From NCBI RefSeq assembly GCF_001854225.1, contig NZ_CP015208.1, positions 620,001 through 684,000 of the forward strand: DNA of 64,000 nucleotides, given 5' to 3'. The DNA is from Candidatus Rhodoluna planktonica. GTDB taxonomy: Bacteria > Actinomycetota > Actinomycetes > Actinomycetales > Microbacteriaceae. This document shows, in pieces, positions 53,860 through 63,079 of the stretch. Position 1 is the first letter of the stretch. Each line of letters begins with the position of its first letter. The translations under genes were made by a program, and so were the position numbers. The notes under the pieces are model-generated. The model was not told the origin of the DNA, did no database searches, and saw nothing but the letters and a program-made list of their open reading frames with translations.

Positions 53860-54849
53860 ATGAATTCAAAGACTTTTGCGTCTCTTTCTACGGTTTGGCC
53901 TCAGGTCGAACCCAGTCAACTGTTACTGGACTTTGTACCGCCACGTGAGTTTGCCAACGCTCGCTTCGATTCTTACAAGCCAAGTCCAGATTTTGAGTCC
54001 CAATCAGTGGCTCTCGCTCACTCTCGCGAATTCATTAGTGGAAAGCGCAAAGGTCTATTTTCGAAACCGGTGTTTGAAGCTGGCATCTATCTGGATGGCG
54101 GCTTCGGCGTGGGAAAAACTCACTTACTAGCATCCATTTGGCACGAATTTTCAGGCAAAAAAGCCTTCGGCGCCTTTATCTCCTTCACCGGTTTGATTGG
54201 TGCTTTGGGCTTTGCCGAAACCGTACAGGTCCTAAAAAAGTATGAACTCTTATGCATCGACGAATTTGAGTTAGATGATCCGGGCGACACAATGATGATG
54301 TCTCGGCTGTTGAATGAGCTCGCCCCGCTCGGGGTTCGTTTCGCCGCCACCAGTAACACCCCACCCAACGCCTTGGGCGAAGGTCGTTTCGCTGCCGCAG
54401 ATTTTGCTCGTGAAATTCACGGTATTGCCGATCGTTTCCAGATGGTGAGAATTGACGGTGAGGACTATCGTCATCGTCCCACATCCTTCGATTTCGTAAC
54501 TTATGAGGAGTCAGCGGCATTCGAGAAGGTTGCAACCTACTCGCCAAACGCAGTGGCTGTAGACGACTTCGAAGAGTTGCTTGCACATTTGTCAAAGGTT
54601 CATCCATCGAGGTATGGTCGACTACTTTCAGGTGTTGAGGCTTTGGTGCTGAAAGACATTCACGTTCTTCATGACCAGGTCAACGCACTCAGATTCGTCT
54701 CTTTTGTTGACCGCGCGTATGAAGCCCAGTTGCGAATTTTTGGCACCGGTATCGACCTGGTAAACGTTTTCTCAGATGAGTACATTTCGGGTGCCTATCG
54801 CAAAAAATACCTTCGAGCTATTTCGCGTTTGGGCGCAATGACCCGCTAA
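53860..54849 (+). CDS. zapE: cell division protein ZapE (AFG1-like ATPase)
   Basis: 329-residue P-loop ATPase. Walker A is GGFGVGKTH (Lys86), Walker B is LLCIDEFELDDPGD, and sensor region AATSNTPPN follows. In E. coli ZapE destabilises FtsZ at the closing septum; in actinobacteria the role is presumed similar. No Shine-Dalgarno: GATTAT lies 7 nt before ATG 53860, consistent with a leaderless or very short leader. Stands alone, divergent from sseA. Confidence 0.92.
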   Translation: MNSKTFASLSTVWPQVEPSQLLLDFVPPREFANARFDSYKPSPDFESQSVALAHSREFISGKRKGLFSKPVFEAGIYLDGGFGVGKTHLLASIWHEFSGKKAFGAFISFTGLIGALGFAETVQVLKKYELLCIDEFELDDPGDTMMMSRLLNELAPLGVRFAATSNTPPNALGEGRFAAADFAREIHGIADRFQMVRIDGEDYRHRPTSFDFVTYEESAAFEKVATYSPNAVAVDDFEELLAHLSKVHPSRYGRLLSGVEALVLKDIHVLHDQVNALRFVSFVDRAYEAQLRIFGTGIDLVNVFSDEYISGAYRKKYLRAISRLGAMTR

Positions 54850-54852
54850 CTG

Positions 54853-54890
54853 TTTACAAACGAGAAACATTTCAAGACCTCTCTCGAAAC
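54853..54890 (+). promoter_or_regulatory. GlnR-like site upstream of amtB
   Basis: TTTAC-N6-GAAAC-N6-AGACC-N6-GAAAC: four boxes at exact 11-nt steps, as in described GlnR sites (GTnAC/GAAAC alternating). Both b-boxes are perfect GAAAC; the first a-box is near perfect and the second is poor. It lies 72 bp before the amtB start and shares TTTACA and GAAACATT with the element before glnA1. Confidence 0.6.
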
Positions 54891-54962
54891 AGAGATACCC
54901 CAAACTCTTCTTCAACCAAGAAGTTGTTGGCTGTATTTGTTTTCAAAGAGAGAGGTAAACAA

Positions 54963-56231
54963 ATGGATCAGGGAAACACTGCGTTTGTCCTAATTTCCGC
55001 GGCACTAGTTCTATTGATGACCCCAGGACTGGCCTTCTTTTACGGCGGTTTAGTTAAAGCTAAGTCGGTCGTCAGCATGATGATGCTGAGTTTCGGGTCG
55101 TTGGCATTGATAGCGGTGCTGTGGGTTCTCTACGGTTATGCAATCGCCTTCTCAAACGGTGGCTCAAGCGGATTCTTGGGTATTGATGGTTGGTTCGGAA
55201 TCGATACCAGTTCAATCGGGCTCGCAGCTCAAGTGGCAGATGCTGCAGATCCTCAGGGATCTTTTCCAAGTCTCGCTTTCGTTGCATTTCAGGCAGCGTT
55301 CGCGATTATTAGCGTTGCTCTGATTTCTGGAGCGATAGCCGACCGTGCAAAGTTTGGAGCTTGGATGGTTTTCGCTGGAATCTGGGCGACGATTGTCTAC
55401 TTCCCAGTAGCAAACTGGGTGTTCAACTTCACCTTGCAGGACGGCAAGGTGGTTGATGGTGGCTGGATTGTGTATGAACTGGGCGCAATTGATTTTGCTG
55501 GTGGCACGGCAGTGCACATCAACGCCGGTGCAGCAGGTCTGGCCCTGGCCATTGTCCTCGGTAAACGTTTTGGCTTCAGCAAGGGCATTACCCAGCCTCA
55601 CAATGTTCCATTGACCCTACTTGGAGTAGCGCTTCTTTGGTTTGGCTGGTTTGGCTTCAATGCCGGCAGTGAGTTGGCAGCAGACGGTGTCGCGGCCCTA
55701 GCTTTCGTGAACACACTCGCCGCTCCTGCGGCTGCGATGCTCGGCTGGATTCTGGTCGAGAAAATGCAACAGGGTAAGGCAACTTCGATTGGAGCCGGCT
55801 CAGGCGCTATCGCTGGACTGGTAGCAATTACACCTGCCTGTGCAGTACTCGACCCACTGTGGGCAATTGCGCTTGGTCTCGTTGCAGGTGCTCTCTGCGC
55901 CTTGGCAATCAATCTGAAATTTAGTCTTGGCTTCGACGATTCACTTGATGTGGTAGGAATTCACCTCGTGGGTGGAGTCGTAGGAACTCTCTGGATTGGT
56001 CTATTCGGAAACGGAGTAGGGCTGTTCTTCGGGCACGGATTTGATCAGCTAATTGCCCAGGCTGTTGGCGCAATTGCTGTTCTTGTTTACAGCTTCGTAA
56101 TTTCACTCGTTATTGGTTTTGCAATTGAAAAAACAATGGGCTTCAGAGTTCGTGCCGAGGATGAGATTGCCGGCATTGACACTGTTGTGCACGGTGAAGA
56201 AGCATACGCATTTGGCGCTGATCGCGGCTGA
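54963..56231 (+). CDS. amtB: ammonium transporter
   Basis: 422-residue Amt channel with 11 membrane helices. ATG 54963 is chosen over the upstream in-frame codon at 54924 because GAGAGAGGT precedes it and MDQGNTAFVLISAALVLLMTPGLAFFYGGL is the family start. The twin pore histidines lie in GGTAVHINAGAAG and VGIHLVGGVVG. A GlnR-like site is upstream and a strong terminator follows at once, so amtB is monocistronic; the glnK-glnD genes that often follow it in actinobacteria are not here. Confidence 0.96.
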   Translation: MDQGNTAFVLISAALVLLMTPGLAFFYGGLVKAKSVVSMMMLSFGSLALIAVLWVLYGYAIAFSNGGSSGFLGIDGWFGIDTSSIGLAAQVADAADPQGSFPSLAFVAFQAAFAIISVALISGAIADRAKFGAWMVFAGIWATIVYFPVANWVFNFTLQDGKVVDGGWIVYELGAIDFAGGTAVHINAGAAGLALAIVLGKRFGFSKGITQPHNVPLTLLGVALLWFGWFGFNAGSELAADGVAALAFVNTLAAPAAAMLGWILVEKMQQGKATSIGAGSGAIAGLVAITPACAVLDPLWAIALGLVAGALCALAINLKFSLGFDDSLDVVGIHLVGGVVGTLWIGLFGNGVGLFFGHGFDQLIAQAVGAIAVLVYSFVISLVIGFAIEKTMGFRVRAEDEIAGIDTVVHGEEAYAFGADRG

Positions 56232-56238
56232 GAATGGC

Positions 56239-56276
56239 AAAAAACGGAGGGTGGATTTTCCGCCCTCCGTTTTTTG
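56239..56276 (+). terminator. amtB terminator
   Basis: AAAAAACGGAGGGTGG, a 5-nt ATTTT loop and the complementary CCGCCCTCCG (one G-U) followed by TTTTTT. A textbook Rho-independent terminator starting 7 nt after the amtB stop; the flanking A and T runs make it bidirectional. Confidence 0.9.
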
Positions 56277-56336
56277 CGTGTCAGTTTGACCACTTTGTGA
56301 ATTTCGGTTAGAGTTTTCAAGTCTTGAAAAAGACAT

Positions 56337-56409
56337 GCGGATGTGGCTCAGTTGGTAGAGCACAACCTTGCCAAGGTTGGGGTCGCGAGTTCGAATCTCG
56401 TCATCCGCT
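56337..56409 (+). tRNA. tRNA-Gly (anticodon GCC)
   Basis: 73-nt cloverleaf; acceptor GCGGATG pairs with CATCCGC, anticodon loop TTGCCAA. CCA not encoded. First of the Gly-Cys-Val cluster that is common in actinobacteria. Confidence 0.97.
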
Positions 56410-56437
56410 CGCAGTGGGAATAAGCCACGTGAGATCT

Positions 56438-56512
56438 GGTGGAGTGGCTGAGCGGCCCAAAGCAGCAGCCTGCAAAGCTGTATAACCACGGGTTCAAATC
56501 CCGTCTCCACCT
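56438..56512 (+). tRNA. tRNA-Cys (anticodon GCA)
   Basis: Acceptor GGTGGAG pairs with CTCCACC; anticodon loop CTGCAAA gives GCA; discriminator T as expected for Cys. The following bases are CCA, so this tRNA may have an encoded 3' end (56513-56515), unlike its neighbours. At 75 nt it is slightly long because of the D-loop. Confidence 0.95.
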
Positions 56513-56528
56513 CCAATTTGAATAGCAC

Positions 56529-56600
56529 GGACGATTGGCGCAGCGGTAGCGCACTTCCTTGACATGGAAGGGGTCACTGGTTCGATCCCAGTATCGTCCA
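56529..56600 (+). tRNA. tRNA-Val (anticodon GAC)
   Basis: 72-nt cloverleaf; acceptor GGACGAT pairs with ATCGTCC, anticodon loop TTGACAT. No encoded CCA. Reads C/U-ending valine codons and complements the TAC isoacceptor at 5569. Confidence 0.97.
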
Positions 56601-56603
56601 CGA

Positions 56604-56640
56604 AAAATAGCCTCCGGAAACGGAGGCTATTTTCTTTTTT
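56604..56640. terminator. bidirectional terminator between the tRNA cluster and mqo
   Basis: A perfect 13-bp stem (AAAATAGCCTCCG) with a GAAA loop, followed by a T-rich run (TTTTCTTTTTT). On the minus strand it is followed by TTTTT as well, so it serves mqo, which ends at 56665. Confidence 0.9.
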
Positions 56641-56664
56641 CTTATCGAGGTTTTTTGCAGCAGG

Positions 56665-58122
56665 TTACTTCAGCTGAAGTGTTTTTGCGGTTTCAGCCAG
56701 TGACTTAGCAGCAGCCTTTGCGTCGCTGTTGAGGCTCTTTCCGTACCACGGCATAATCTTCGAAAGTTTTGACTTCCAAATCGGAAACTGCTCCGGAAAT
56801 GAACGTTCCAGAACTTCAAGCATTGCGTTGACCGCGGTTGATGCGCCTGGTGAAGCACCAAGCAAAGCAGCGATAGAACCATCAGCTGAAGTAATAATCT
56901 CGGTGCCAAATTGCAGGATTCCGCCCTTAGCTTTGTCCTTCTTGATGATCTGCGCCCGCTGACCGGCGTTTAGTAACTGCCAATCTTTTGCATTCGCGGT
57001 GGGCATGAATTCGAGCAAAGACTCGAACTTTCGCTTTTTACCCTTGGCCAACTCGCCGACTAGGTACTTGATTAGCGGGAAATTCGAGACGGCAACGGCG
57101 AGGTAAGGAATGACGTTCGATGGGCGAATTGATTTTGGCAAATCAAGAATTGATCCGTGCTTCAGGAATTTAGGGTTTGAAGTGGCATATGGCCCGAACA
57201 ATAAACTTGGTTGCCCATCAACCATTCGGGCATCCAGGTGCGGTACCGACATTGGGGGAGCACCGACCGAAGCCTGACTGTAGACCTTGGCGCTGTGTCT
57301 GGCGACGATTTCCGGGTCATCGCATCGAAGCCACTGGCCACCTACTGGAAAGGTTCCGTAACCTTTGGCCTCTGGAATGCCAGCTTTCTGCAGTAGCTTG
57401 AGAGCCCAACCACCCGCTCCAACAAAGACGAACCTAGCTTTTGTGACAACTGAACCGGTCGAGACTAGCCAGCCATCCTTGGACTTTTTCAGGCCGCGAA
57501 CCTCAGAGTTGTAGTCGACTTCGGCCCCTTGGCTGACTAAATGGTCGATTAGCTGTCTAGTTATTTCGCCGAAGTTGACGTCGGTGCCAGTTTGAATTGT
57601 TGTCGCGGCGATGGTTTCGTTCTGGTCGCGACCTTCGATTAGTAGTGGAGCCCACTGTCTGATCACTTCCGGATCCTGTGAAAATTCCATACCTGCAAAA
57701 AGGGGCTGATTCTTGAGGGCCAAATAACGTCGCTTTAGATAGTCGCAATCTTTCTCGCCGCGGACAAAAGTCATGTGTGGGGTAGAAGTAATGAAACTCG
57801 ATGGATTCTTCAAAATTCCAACTTCAACAAGATGAGCCCAAAATTGACGGCTTAACTGGAATTGCTCGTTGATAGCAATAGCCTTTTGCGCATTTGGCAG
57901 CGACCCATCCGATGTGTCGGGCATGTAATTAAGTTCGCAAAGCGCAGCATGCCCGGTGCCAGCGTTGTTCCAAGGGTTAGAAGATTCTTGAGCCGGAGCA
58001 TCTAGTCTTTCGAAGATTTTTATAGACAGCTCGGGGTTCAGCAGTTTGAGAAAAGTACCAAGTGTGGCGCTCATTATGCCGGCGCCCACGAGTACAACGT
58101 CGTACGAGGATTTTTGACTCAC
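56665..58122 (-). CDS. mqo: malate:quinone oxidoreductase
   Basis: FAD-dependent peripheral membrane enzyme oxidising malate to oxaloacetate and passing electrons to quinone; common in actinobacteria in place of or beside malate dehydrogenase. 485 residues. FAD site VVLVGAGIMSATLGTFLKLLNP, NNAGTGHAALCELNYMP and the C-terminal GASPGASTAVNAMLEVLE are diagnostic. GTG 58122 has TAAACT exactly 6 nt upstream and no Shine-Dalgarno. Confidence 0.96.
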   Translation of the reverse strand: MSQKSSYDVVLVGAGIMSATLGTFLKLLNPELSIKIFERLDAPAQESSNPWNNAGTGHAALCELNYMPDTSDGSLPNAQKAIAINEQFQLSRQFWAHLVEVGILKNPSSFITSTPHMTFVRGEKDCDYLKRRYLALKNQPLFAGMEFSQDPEVIRQWAPLLIEGRDQNETIAATTIQTGTDVNFGEITRQLIDHLVSQGAEVDYNSEVRGLKKSKDGWLVSTGSVVTKARFVFVGAGGWALKLLQKAGIPEAKGYGTFPVGGQWLRCDDPEIVARHSAKVYSQASVGAPPMSVPHLDARMVDGQPSLLFGPYATSNPKFLKHGSILDLPKSIRPSNVIPYLAVAVSNFPLIKYLVGELAKGKKRKFESLLEFMPTANAKDWQLLNAGQRAQIIKKDKAKGGILQFGTEIITSADGSIAALLGASPGASTAVNAMLEVLERSFPEQFPIWKSKLSKIMPWYGKSLNSDAKAAAKSLAETAKTLQLK

Positions 58123-58128
58123 TATGAC

Positions 58129-58134
58129 AGTTTA
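58129..58134 (-). promoter_or_regulatory. -10 hexamer TAAACT of mqo (leaderless)
   Basis: Minus-strand TAAACT-N6-GTG(58122). Confidence 0.55.
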
Positions 58135-58142
58135 CTTCGTCG

Positions 58143-58886
58143 TTAGATAGCGGTTCCGACTAGTGCACCAATTGCGTAAGTAATCCCCATGGTGAGAAGT
58201 GAGATTGATACATTTCGGATGATCGCACGGAGCGATCTCGCACCACCAATTTTAGCCCCCACGAATCCGGTAATCGCCAAAGAGGCAACCACTGCACCAA
58301 CTGTGAGCGGAATCCGAATTTCAATCCAAGGGCCAGAAACAGCAAAAAGTGGAAGCAGTGAGCCGCCGAAAAAAGCAGCGAATGAACTAATCGCAGCTGC
58401 AATCGGACTGACCTGGTGATCTGAGTTGATTCCGAGTTCAGCCTCGGCGTGAGCCTTGAGTGCGTCTTTTTCGGTTAGTTCTTGAGCTACTTGGGCGCTC
58501 AATTCGGCGCTGATACCCTTCGCTTCGTAGAAAAGAGCGAGTTCGCGGAGTTCCATCTCAGGGTTTTCCGCTAGTTCGCGTCGTTCTTGCTCGAGTGCAG
58601 CTAGTTCAGAATCGCGTTGAGCGCTTACCGAAGTGTATTCACCACCGGCCATAGAGATTGAGCCAGCGACAGTCGCGGCAACGCCCGCTACAACGATTTC
58701 GGGTTGGCTTGCGCCGGCACCAGCAACACCCATGAGCAAACCAGCCGTGCTAACGATTCCGTCGTTGGCTCCCAGTACTCCGGCGCGCAACCAGTTAAGT
58801 TTTTTTGCTAAATCGACCTTGGCAGTTAATTGGTTTTCGAAAATAGACTCATCGAGCTGTGCAACAGATTTTGACTTTTCACTCAC
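58143..58886 (-). CDS. VIT1/CCC1 family iron/manganese transporter
   Basis: 247-residue membrane protein. The first helix LNWLRAGVLGANDGIVSTAGLLMGVAGA is the VIT1/CCC1 signature; a cytoplasmic metal-binding helical domain with acidic repeats (ELAALEQERRELAENPEMELRELALFYEAKG) separates helices 2 and 3; three more helices follow. It probably exports Fe2+ or Mn2+. GTG 58886 has TTTGAT 6 nt upstream, a weaker version of the leaderless hexamer seen elsewhere. mqo is on the same strand, 20 bp downstream. Confidence 0.9.
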   Translation of the reverse strand: MSEKSKSVAQLDESIFENQLTAKVDLAKKLNWLRAGVLGANDGIVSTAGLLMGVAGAGASQPEIVVAGVAATVAGSISMAGGEYTSVSAQRDSELAALEQERRELAENPEMELRELALFYEAKGISAELSAQVAQELTEKDALKAHAEAELGINSDHQVSPIAAAISSFAAFFGGSLLPLFAVSGPWIEIRIPLTVGAVVASLAITGFVGAKIGGARSLRAIIRNVSISLLTMGITYAIGALVGTAI

Positions 58887-58950
58887 CTGACTATCAAAGC
58901 ATCTAAATAGTGATTCGCTACGCAGGTGTGCGTAGGCGTGCCGAAACCGG

Positions 58951-58976
58951 TCCTACCGAAAATTGAGTCGGTAGGA
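58951..58976 (+). promoter_or_regulatory. inverted repeat in the thrS leader
   Basis: TCCTACCG and CGGTAGGA form a perfect 8-bp stem with a 10-nt loop, ending 25 nt before thrS. A second perfect hairpin, CTACGC-N6-GCGTAG, lies at 58918-58935. No T tract follows, so these are not ordinary terminators; an operator or leader control element is possible. Confidence 0.4.
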
Positions 58977-59001
58977 TTGCATGTAGTTGCGAGGGAGTTT
59001 T

Positions 59002-61005
59002 GTGTCGAAAATATCTATCACCGTCGACGGTGTTGCACATGTCGTAAGTTCAGGTATCGACGGGTTCGGTCTATTCGAAGATCGCAAAATTGTCGCCCAA
59101 AGAGTCAATGGCGCCCTAAAGGATCTAGCCCACAAGGTGGTCGAGGGTGATCAAATCGAATCTGTTTCGATCGACAGCCCAGATGGCCTTTCCATACTGC
59201 GCCATTCGACTGCCCATGTTTTGGCTCAGGCGGTTCAGAAGATCAACCCCGAAGCAAGGTTGGGCTTTGGGCCTCCTATTACCGACGGCTTCTACTACGA
59301 CTTTGATGTTGCCGAAGCCTTCACTCCAGAAGACCTAAAGAAACTAGAAAAAGAAATGGAGCGGATTATCCGTTCCGGCCAGCGATTCGTTAGGCGCGTA
59401 ACCACTGAAGAAAGCGCTCTAAAAGAGTTAGTTTCAGAGCCTTACAAATGCGAACTTATCGGCTTGAAGTCAAATCCAGATGCCGCCGGAGAAGGCTCAG
59501 CCGAGATCGGGCTTGGCGAGCTCACAATCTACGACAACATTGATCCAAGTACCGGCGAGTTGGTTTGGCGTGATTTGTGCCGCGGACCACATCTTCCAAA
59601 CACGCGAATGATTGGTCAAGGCTTTTCGCTAACCCGCGTTGCTGCTGCCTACTGGCGCGGTTCGGAGAAAAACAAGCAACTTCAGCGAATCTATGGAACC
59701 GCTTGGCCAAGCAAAGACGAACTTCGAGCCTTTCAAGCTCGTCTTGAAGAGGCAGCAAAACGTGACCACCGCAAACTGGGTGCGGAACTTGATCTCTTCA
59801 GTTTTCCTGAAGAAATCGGCAGCGGCTTAGCTGTGTTCCATCCAAAGGGTGGAATCATGCGACGGGTCATGGAGGACTACAGTCGCAAACGTCACGAAGA
59901 GTCTGGCTACGATTTCGTCTATTCGCCACACATCACAAAGAGCAACCTGTTCGAGCAGAGCGGTCACCTCGGTTGGTATGCCGAAGGAATGTTTCCACCC
60001 ATGAAAATGGACGAGGAACGCGACGAGTCAGGGGAAATCAAGAAGCAGGGCCAGGACTACTACCTGAAGCCGATGAACTGCCCATTCCACATCCTCATCT
60101 TCAAGTCGCAGTCTCGTTCATATCGAGATCTTCCATTGCGCATGTTTGAGTTTGGTTCGGTTTACCGATACGAAAAGTCGGGCGTGCTTCACGGTCTAAC
60201 TCGCGTTCGAGGTATGACTCAAGATGACGCACACCTCTTTGTCACTCCTGATCAGATGGAGCAGGAACTATCGAATGTTTTGAACTTCGTGCTCGGCCTG
60301 CTCCGTGATTATGGCCTGGATGATTTTTATCTAGAGTTGTCTACCCGCGAAGAGGGTAATGAAAAGTTTGTCGGCAGTGATGAAATCTGGAACACGGCAA
60401 CCGAAACTCTTGCGCGCGTAGCTTCAGCATCTGGGCTTGAACTGGTTCCAGATCCAGGCGGCGCTGCCTTCTACGGTCCTAAAATATCGGTTCAGGCTCG
60501 TGATGCCATTGGTCGAACCTGGCAAATGTCTACAATCCAACTCGACTTCAACTTGCCCGAGCGTTTTGACCTTGAGTTCACCGCTAGCGATGGCTCGAAA
60601 CAGCGTCCGGTAATGATTCACCGAGCTCTTTTTGGTTCAATTGAGAGATTCTTTGGAGTTCTCACCGAGCACTACGCAGGACACTTTCCGCCTTGGTTGG
60701 CCCCGGTGCAAGTCGCCGGTATTCCTGTTGCAGATGAGTTTGTTCCATATCTAAATGGCATTGCTGATGACTTGCGCAAGCGCGGCGTTCGTATTGTCGT
60801 GGATGCGTCAGACGACAGAATGCAGAAGAAGATTCGAAATCACACGACCGCGAAGGTGCCTTTCATGCTTATTGCCGGCGGACAAGATGCCGAGAGCGGC
60901 GCGGTTTCATTTAGATTCCGTGATGGTTCTCAGGAAAATGGTGTTCCGGTTGCCGAGGCTATTGATCGAATTTTGACGACTATCGAAAATAAGAGTCAGG
61001 TGTAA
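59002..61005 (+). CDS. thrS: threonyl-tRNA synthetase
   Basis: Class II synthetase charging tRNA-Thr. 667 residues from GTG 59002, chosen because GAGGGAG lies 4-5 nt upstream (the longer reading starts at TTG 58987, ahead of that Shine-Dalgarno). TGS domain (1-65), the SAD editing domain with [12 protein letters not shown] near residue 70 and CRGPHLPNT, catalytic core with MNCPFH and the [11 protein letters not shown] motif, and a C-terminal anticodon-binding domain from [10 protein letters not shown]. First gene of thrS-HIT-pdxS-pdxT-yebC-ruvC. Confidence 0.96.
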   Translation: MSKISITVDGVAHVVSSGIDGFGLFEDRKIVAQRVNGALKDLAHKVVEGDQIESVSIDSPDGLSILRHSTAHVLAQAVQKINPEARLGFGPPITDGFYYDFDVAEAFTPEDLKKLEKEMERIIRSGQRFVRRVTTEESALKELVSEPYKCELIGLKSNPDAAGEGSAEIGLGELTIYDNIDPSTGELVWRDLCRGPHLPNTRMIGQGFSLTRVAAAYWRGSEKNKQLQRIYGTAWPSKDELRAFQARLEEAAKRDHRKLGAELDLFSFPEEIGSGLAVFHPKGGIMRRVMEDYSRKRHEESGYDFVYSPHITKSNLFEQSGHLGWYAEGMFPPMKMDEERDESGEIKKQGQDYYLKPMNCPFHILIFKSQSRSYRDLPLRMFEFGSVYRYEKSGVLHGLTRVRGMTQDDAHLFVTPDQMEQELSNVLNFVLGLLRDYGLDDFYLELSTREEGNEKFVGSDEIWNTATETLARVASASGLELVPDPGGAAFYGPKISVQARDAIGRTWQMSTIQLDFNLPERFDLEFTASDGSKQRPVMIHRALFGSIERFFGVLTEHYAGHFPPWLAPVQVAGIPVADEFVPYLNGIADDLRKRGVRIVVDASDDRMQKKIRNHTTAKVPFMLIAGGQDAESGAVSFRFRDGSQENGVPVAEAIDRILTTIENKSQV

Positions 61006-61016
61006 CCAAATTGGAG

Positions 61017-61571
61017 ATGTCCGCGAATCTTCCGGGTGTTCCAAACCATTTTCAGCACCTCTGGACTCCGCATCGACTCGTCTACATCAAGAACGGTCAG
61101 CAACCTCCGAAGGAAGACTGCCCCTTCTGTAACGGGCCATCGATGTCAGATGAAGAGGCGCTAATCGTCTTTCGAGGCAAAAGTGCATTCGTCTTACTAA
61201 ACCTGTTCCCGTACAACTCCGGGCACGTTTTAGTTTGCCCGTACCGACACATTTCGACCTACGATCAAGCTTCGTCCGAAGAAATTGCTGAAATCGGACT
61301 CCTTACCCAGCAAGCCATGAAGGTCCTCAAACAGGTTTCTGGGGCACACGGTTTCAACATCGGCATGAATCAGGGCGAGGTCGCAGGAGCTGGAATTGCT
61401 GGGCACCTGCACCAACACATCGTCCCTCGCTGGGCTAATGACGCCAATTTCTTTCCAATCATTGCCGAAACGAAGGCACTACCGAGGCTGCTTGGCGAAG
61501 TGCGAGATGACATTGCAAAGGCATGGCAGTCGCTGCTGTCTTCTGACATAAACTATTCGCATGACCTCTAA
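61017..61571 (+). CDS. HIT domain protein
   Basis: A 184-residue nucleotide hydrolase/transferase of the histidine-triad family, similar to AP4A phosphorylase-like proteins found after thrS in actinobacteria. A zinc-type pair CPFC precedes the fold; [12 protein letters not shown] is the central strand and [11 protein letters not shown] is the histidine triad. Start unsure: ATG 61017 or TTG 61011; GGAG sits too near the ATG to help. It overlaps pdxS by 11 bp. Confidence 0.9.
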   Translation: MSANLPGVPNHFQHLWTPHRLVYIKNGQQPPKEDCPFCNGPSMSDEEALIVFRGKSAFVLLNLFPYNSGHVLVCPYRHISTYDQASSEEIAEIGLLTQQAMKVLKQVSGAHGFNIGMNQGEVAGAGIAGHLHQHIVPRWANDANFFPIIAETKALPRLLGEVRDDIAKAWQSLLSSDINYSHDL

Positions 61572-62457
61572 CAACCCAATCACTGGTTCTTCATTAGTAA
61601 AGCGCGGCTTAGCAGAAATGCTCAAAGGCGGCGTAATCATGGACGTAGTAACTGCCGAGCAAGCAAGAATTGCTGAGGATGCCGGAGCAGTTGCGGTAAT
61701 GGCTCTTGAAAGAGTTCCAGCTGATATTCGCGCCCAGGGCGGCGTTTCTCGCATGAGCGACCCCGACATGATTGACAGCATTATCAACTCAGTATCGATC
61801 CCGGTCATGGCAAAGGCGCGCATCGGCCACTTTGTTGAAGCCCAGATTTTGCAGGCCTTGAAGGTCGATTACATCGATGAATCAGAAGTTCTCAGCCCCG
61901 CCGACTACGTAAACCACATCGACAAATGGAAATTCGATGTTCCCTTCGTTTGTGGCGCAACTAACTTGGGCGAAGCACTCCGTCGTATTACCGAGGGCGC
62001 GGCGATGATTCGCTCGAAGGGTGAAGCTGGAACCGGTGATGTTTCTGAAGCCATGAAGCACATTCGCACCATCGGCGGAGAAATTCGCGCTTTGTCCTCG
62101 AAGAGCGAAGATGAGCTATACGTTGCTGCCAAAGAACTTCAGGCACCTTACGAGCTTGTTCGCGAAGTTGCTCAAGCGGGAAAGTTGCCAGTGGTTATGT
62201 TTGTTGCGGGTGGCGTAGCCACTCCAGCCGATGCGGCACTTATGATGCAGCTGGGCGCTGACGGCGTCTTTGTTGGGTCAGGAATTTTTAAGTCTGGAGA
62301 CCCGGTTGCGCGAGCGAAGGCTATAGTCAAGGCGACAACTTTCTACAACGACCCAGACGTGCTAGCGAATGTTTCTCGAGGTTTGGGAGAAGCAATGGTT
62401 GGAATCAACGTCTCTGATCTTCCTGCTCCTCACCGTTTGGCCGAACGCGGCTGGTAA
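61561..62457 (+). CDS. pdxS: pyridoxal 5'-phosphate synthase, synthase subunit
   Basis: Builds PLP from ribose 5-phosphate, glyceraldehyde 3-phosphate and ammonia supplied by PdxT. 298-residue TIM barrel. Catalytic lysine Lys84 in VMAKARIGH, Asp28 in IMDVV, the second lysine in RSKGEAGTG and the phosphate loop GSGIFKS are conserved. It begins inside the HIT gene, and pdxT starts at the base after its stop. Confidence 0.97.
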   Translation: MTSNNPITGSSLVKRGLAEMLKGGVIMDVVTAEQARIAEDAGAVAVMALERVPADIRAQGGVSRMSDPDMIDSIINSVSIPVMAKARIGHFVEAQILQALKVDYIDESEVLSPADYVNHIDKWKFDVPFVCGATNLGEALRRITEGAAMIRSKGEAGTGDVSEAMKHIRTIGGEIRALSSKSEDELYVAAKELQAPYELVREVAQAGKLPVVMFVAGGVATPADAALMMQLGADGVFVGSGIFKSGDPVARAKAIVKATTFYNDPDVLANVSRGLGEAMVGINVSDLPAPHRLAERGW

Positions 62458-63057
62458 ATGTCTCTCAGAATTGGAGTCCTGGCGTTACAGGGGGACTTTC
62501 GCGAGCATTTGCAGATCCTAAATTCAATTGGAATTGATGCCGTTGAGGTAAAAACACAATCCCAATTAGAGAGTGTCACGGGTTTAGTAATCCCAGGTGG
62601 AGAGTCGACAACCATTCAAAAGTTGGCGGAGAACTTCGGCCTGTTTGAACCGCTAAGGCGAGCAATTCTCGCCGGATTACCTGTCTTTGGAACATGTGCG
62701 GGACTGATTATGCTGGCCGACCGAATATCGGGCGGTACAGCAAATCAGAGAGGCTTCGGTGGCCTAGACATTGAGGTTCGGCGAAACGCGTTCGGCCATC
62801 AAGTTGATAGTTTTGAGGTTGATTTGGATTTCAAGGGTATCGACGGTCTTGTTCACGCCACTTTCATCCGTGCCCCCATTGTTGTGTCAACCGGCCCAGA
62901 AGTCGAGGTATTGGCCTCTTTGTCGGATGGCCGAGTAGTTGCTGTGAAGCACAAAAACCTGCTCGGGATTTCATTTCACCCTGAGATTTCAGGGGAGTCT
63001 CGAATTCATAAGTATTTCGTTCAAATGGTTGAACAGAATGAAACTAAACTTTCGTAG
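62458..63057 (+). CDS. pdxT: pyridoxal 5'-phosphate synthase, glutaminase subunit
   Basis: Class I glutamine amidotransferase delivering ammonia to PdxS. 199 residues. Nucleophile Cys80 in FGTCAGLI, GGESTTI near residue 50 and the catalytic His-Glu pair in SFHPEISG. Begins directly at the base after the pdxS TAA, with no gap. Followed by yebC after 22 bp with its own GGGAGAAAC leader. Confidence 0.97.
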   Translation: MSLRIGVLALQGDFREHLQILNSIGIDAVEVKTQSQLESVTGLVIPGGESTTIQKLAENFGLFEPLRRAILAGLPVFGTCAGLIMLADRISGGTANQRGFGGLDIEVRRNAFGHQVDSFEVDLDFKGIDGLVHATFIRAPIVVSTGPEVEVLASLSDGRVVAVKHKNLLGISFHPEISGESRIHKYFVQMVEQNETKLS

Positions 63058-63079
63058 TTAGCAAAACTCAGGGAGAAAC

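Noticed and set aside
58887-59001. T-box riboswitch upstream of thrS
   Set aside because: No conserved T-box sequence or specifier loop is visible and the region is too short for one.
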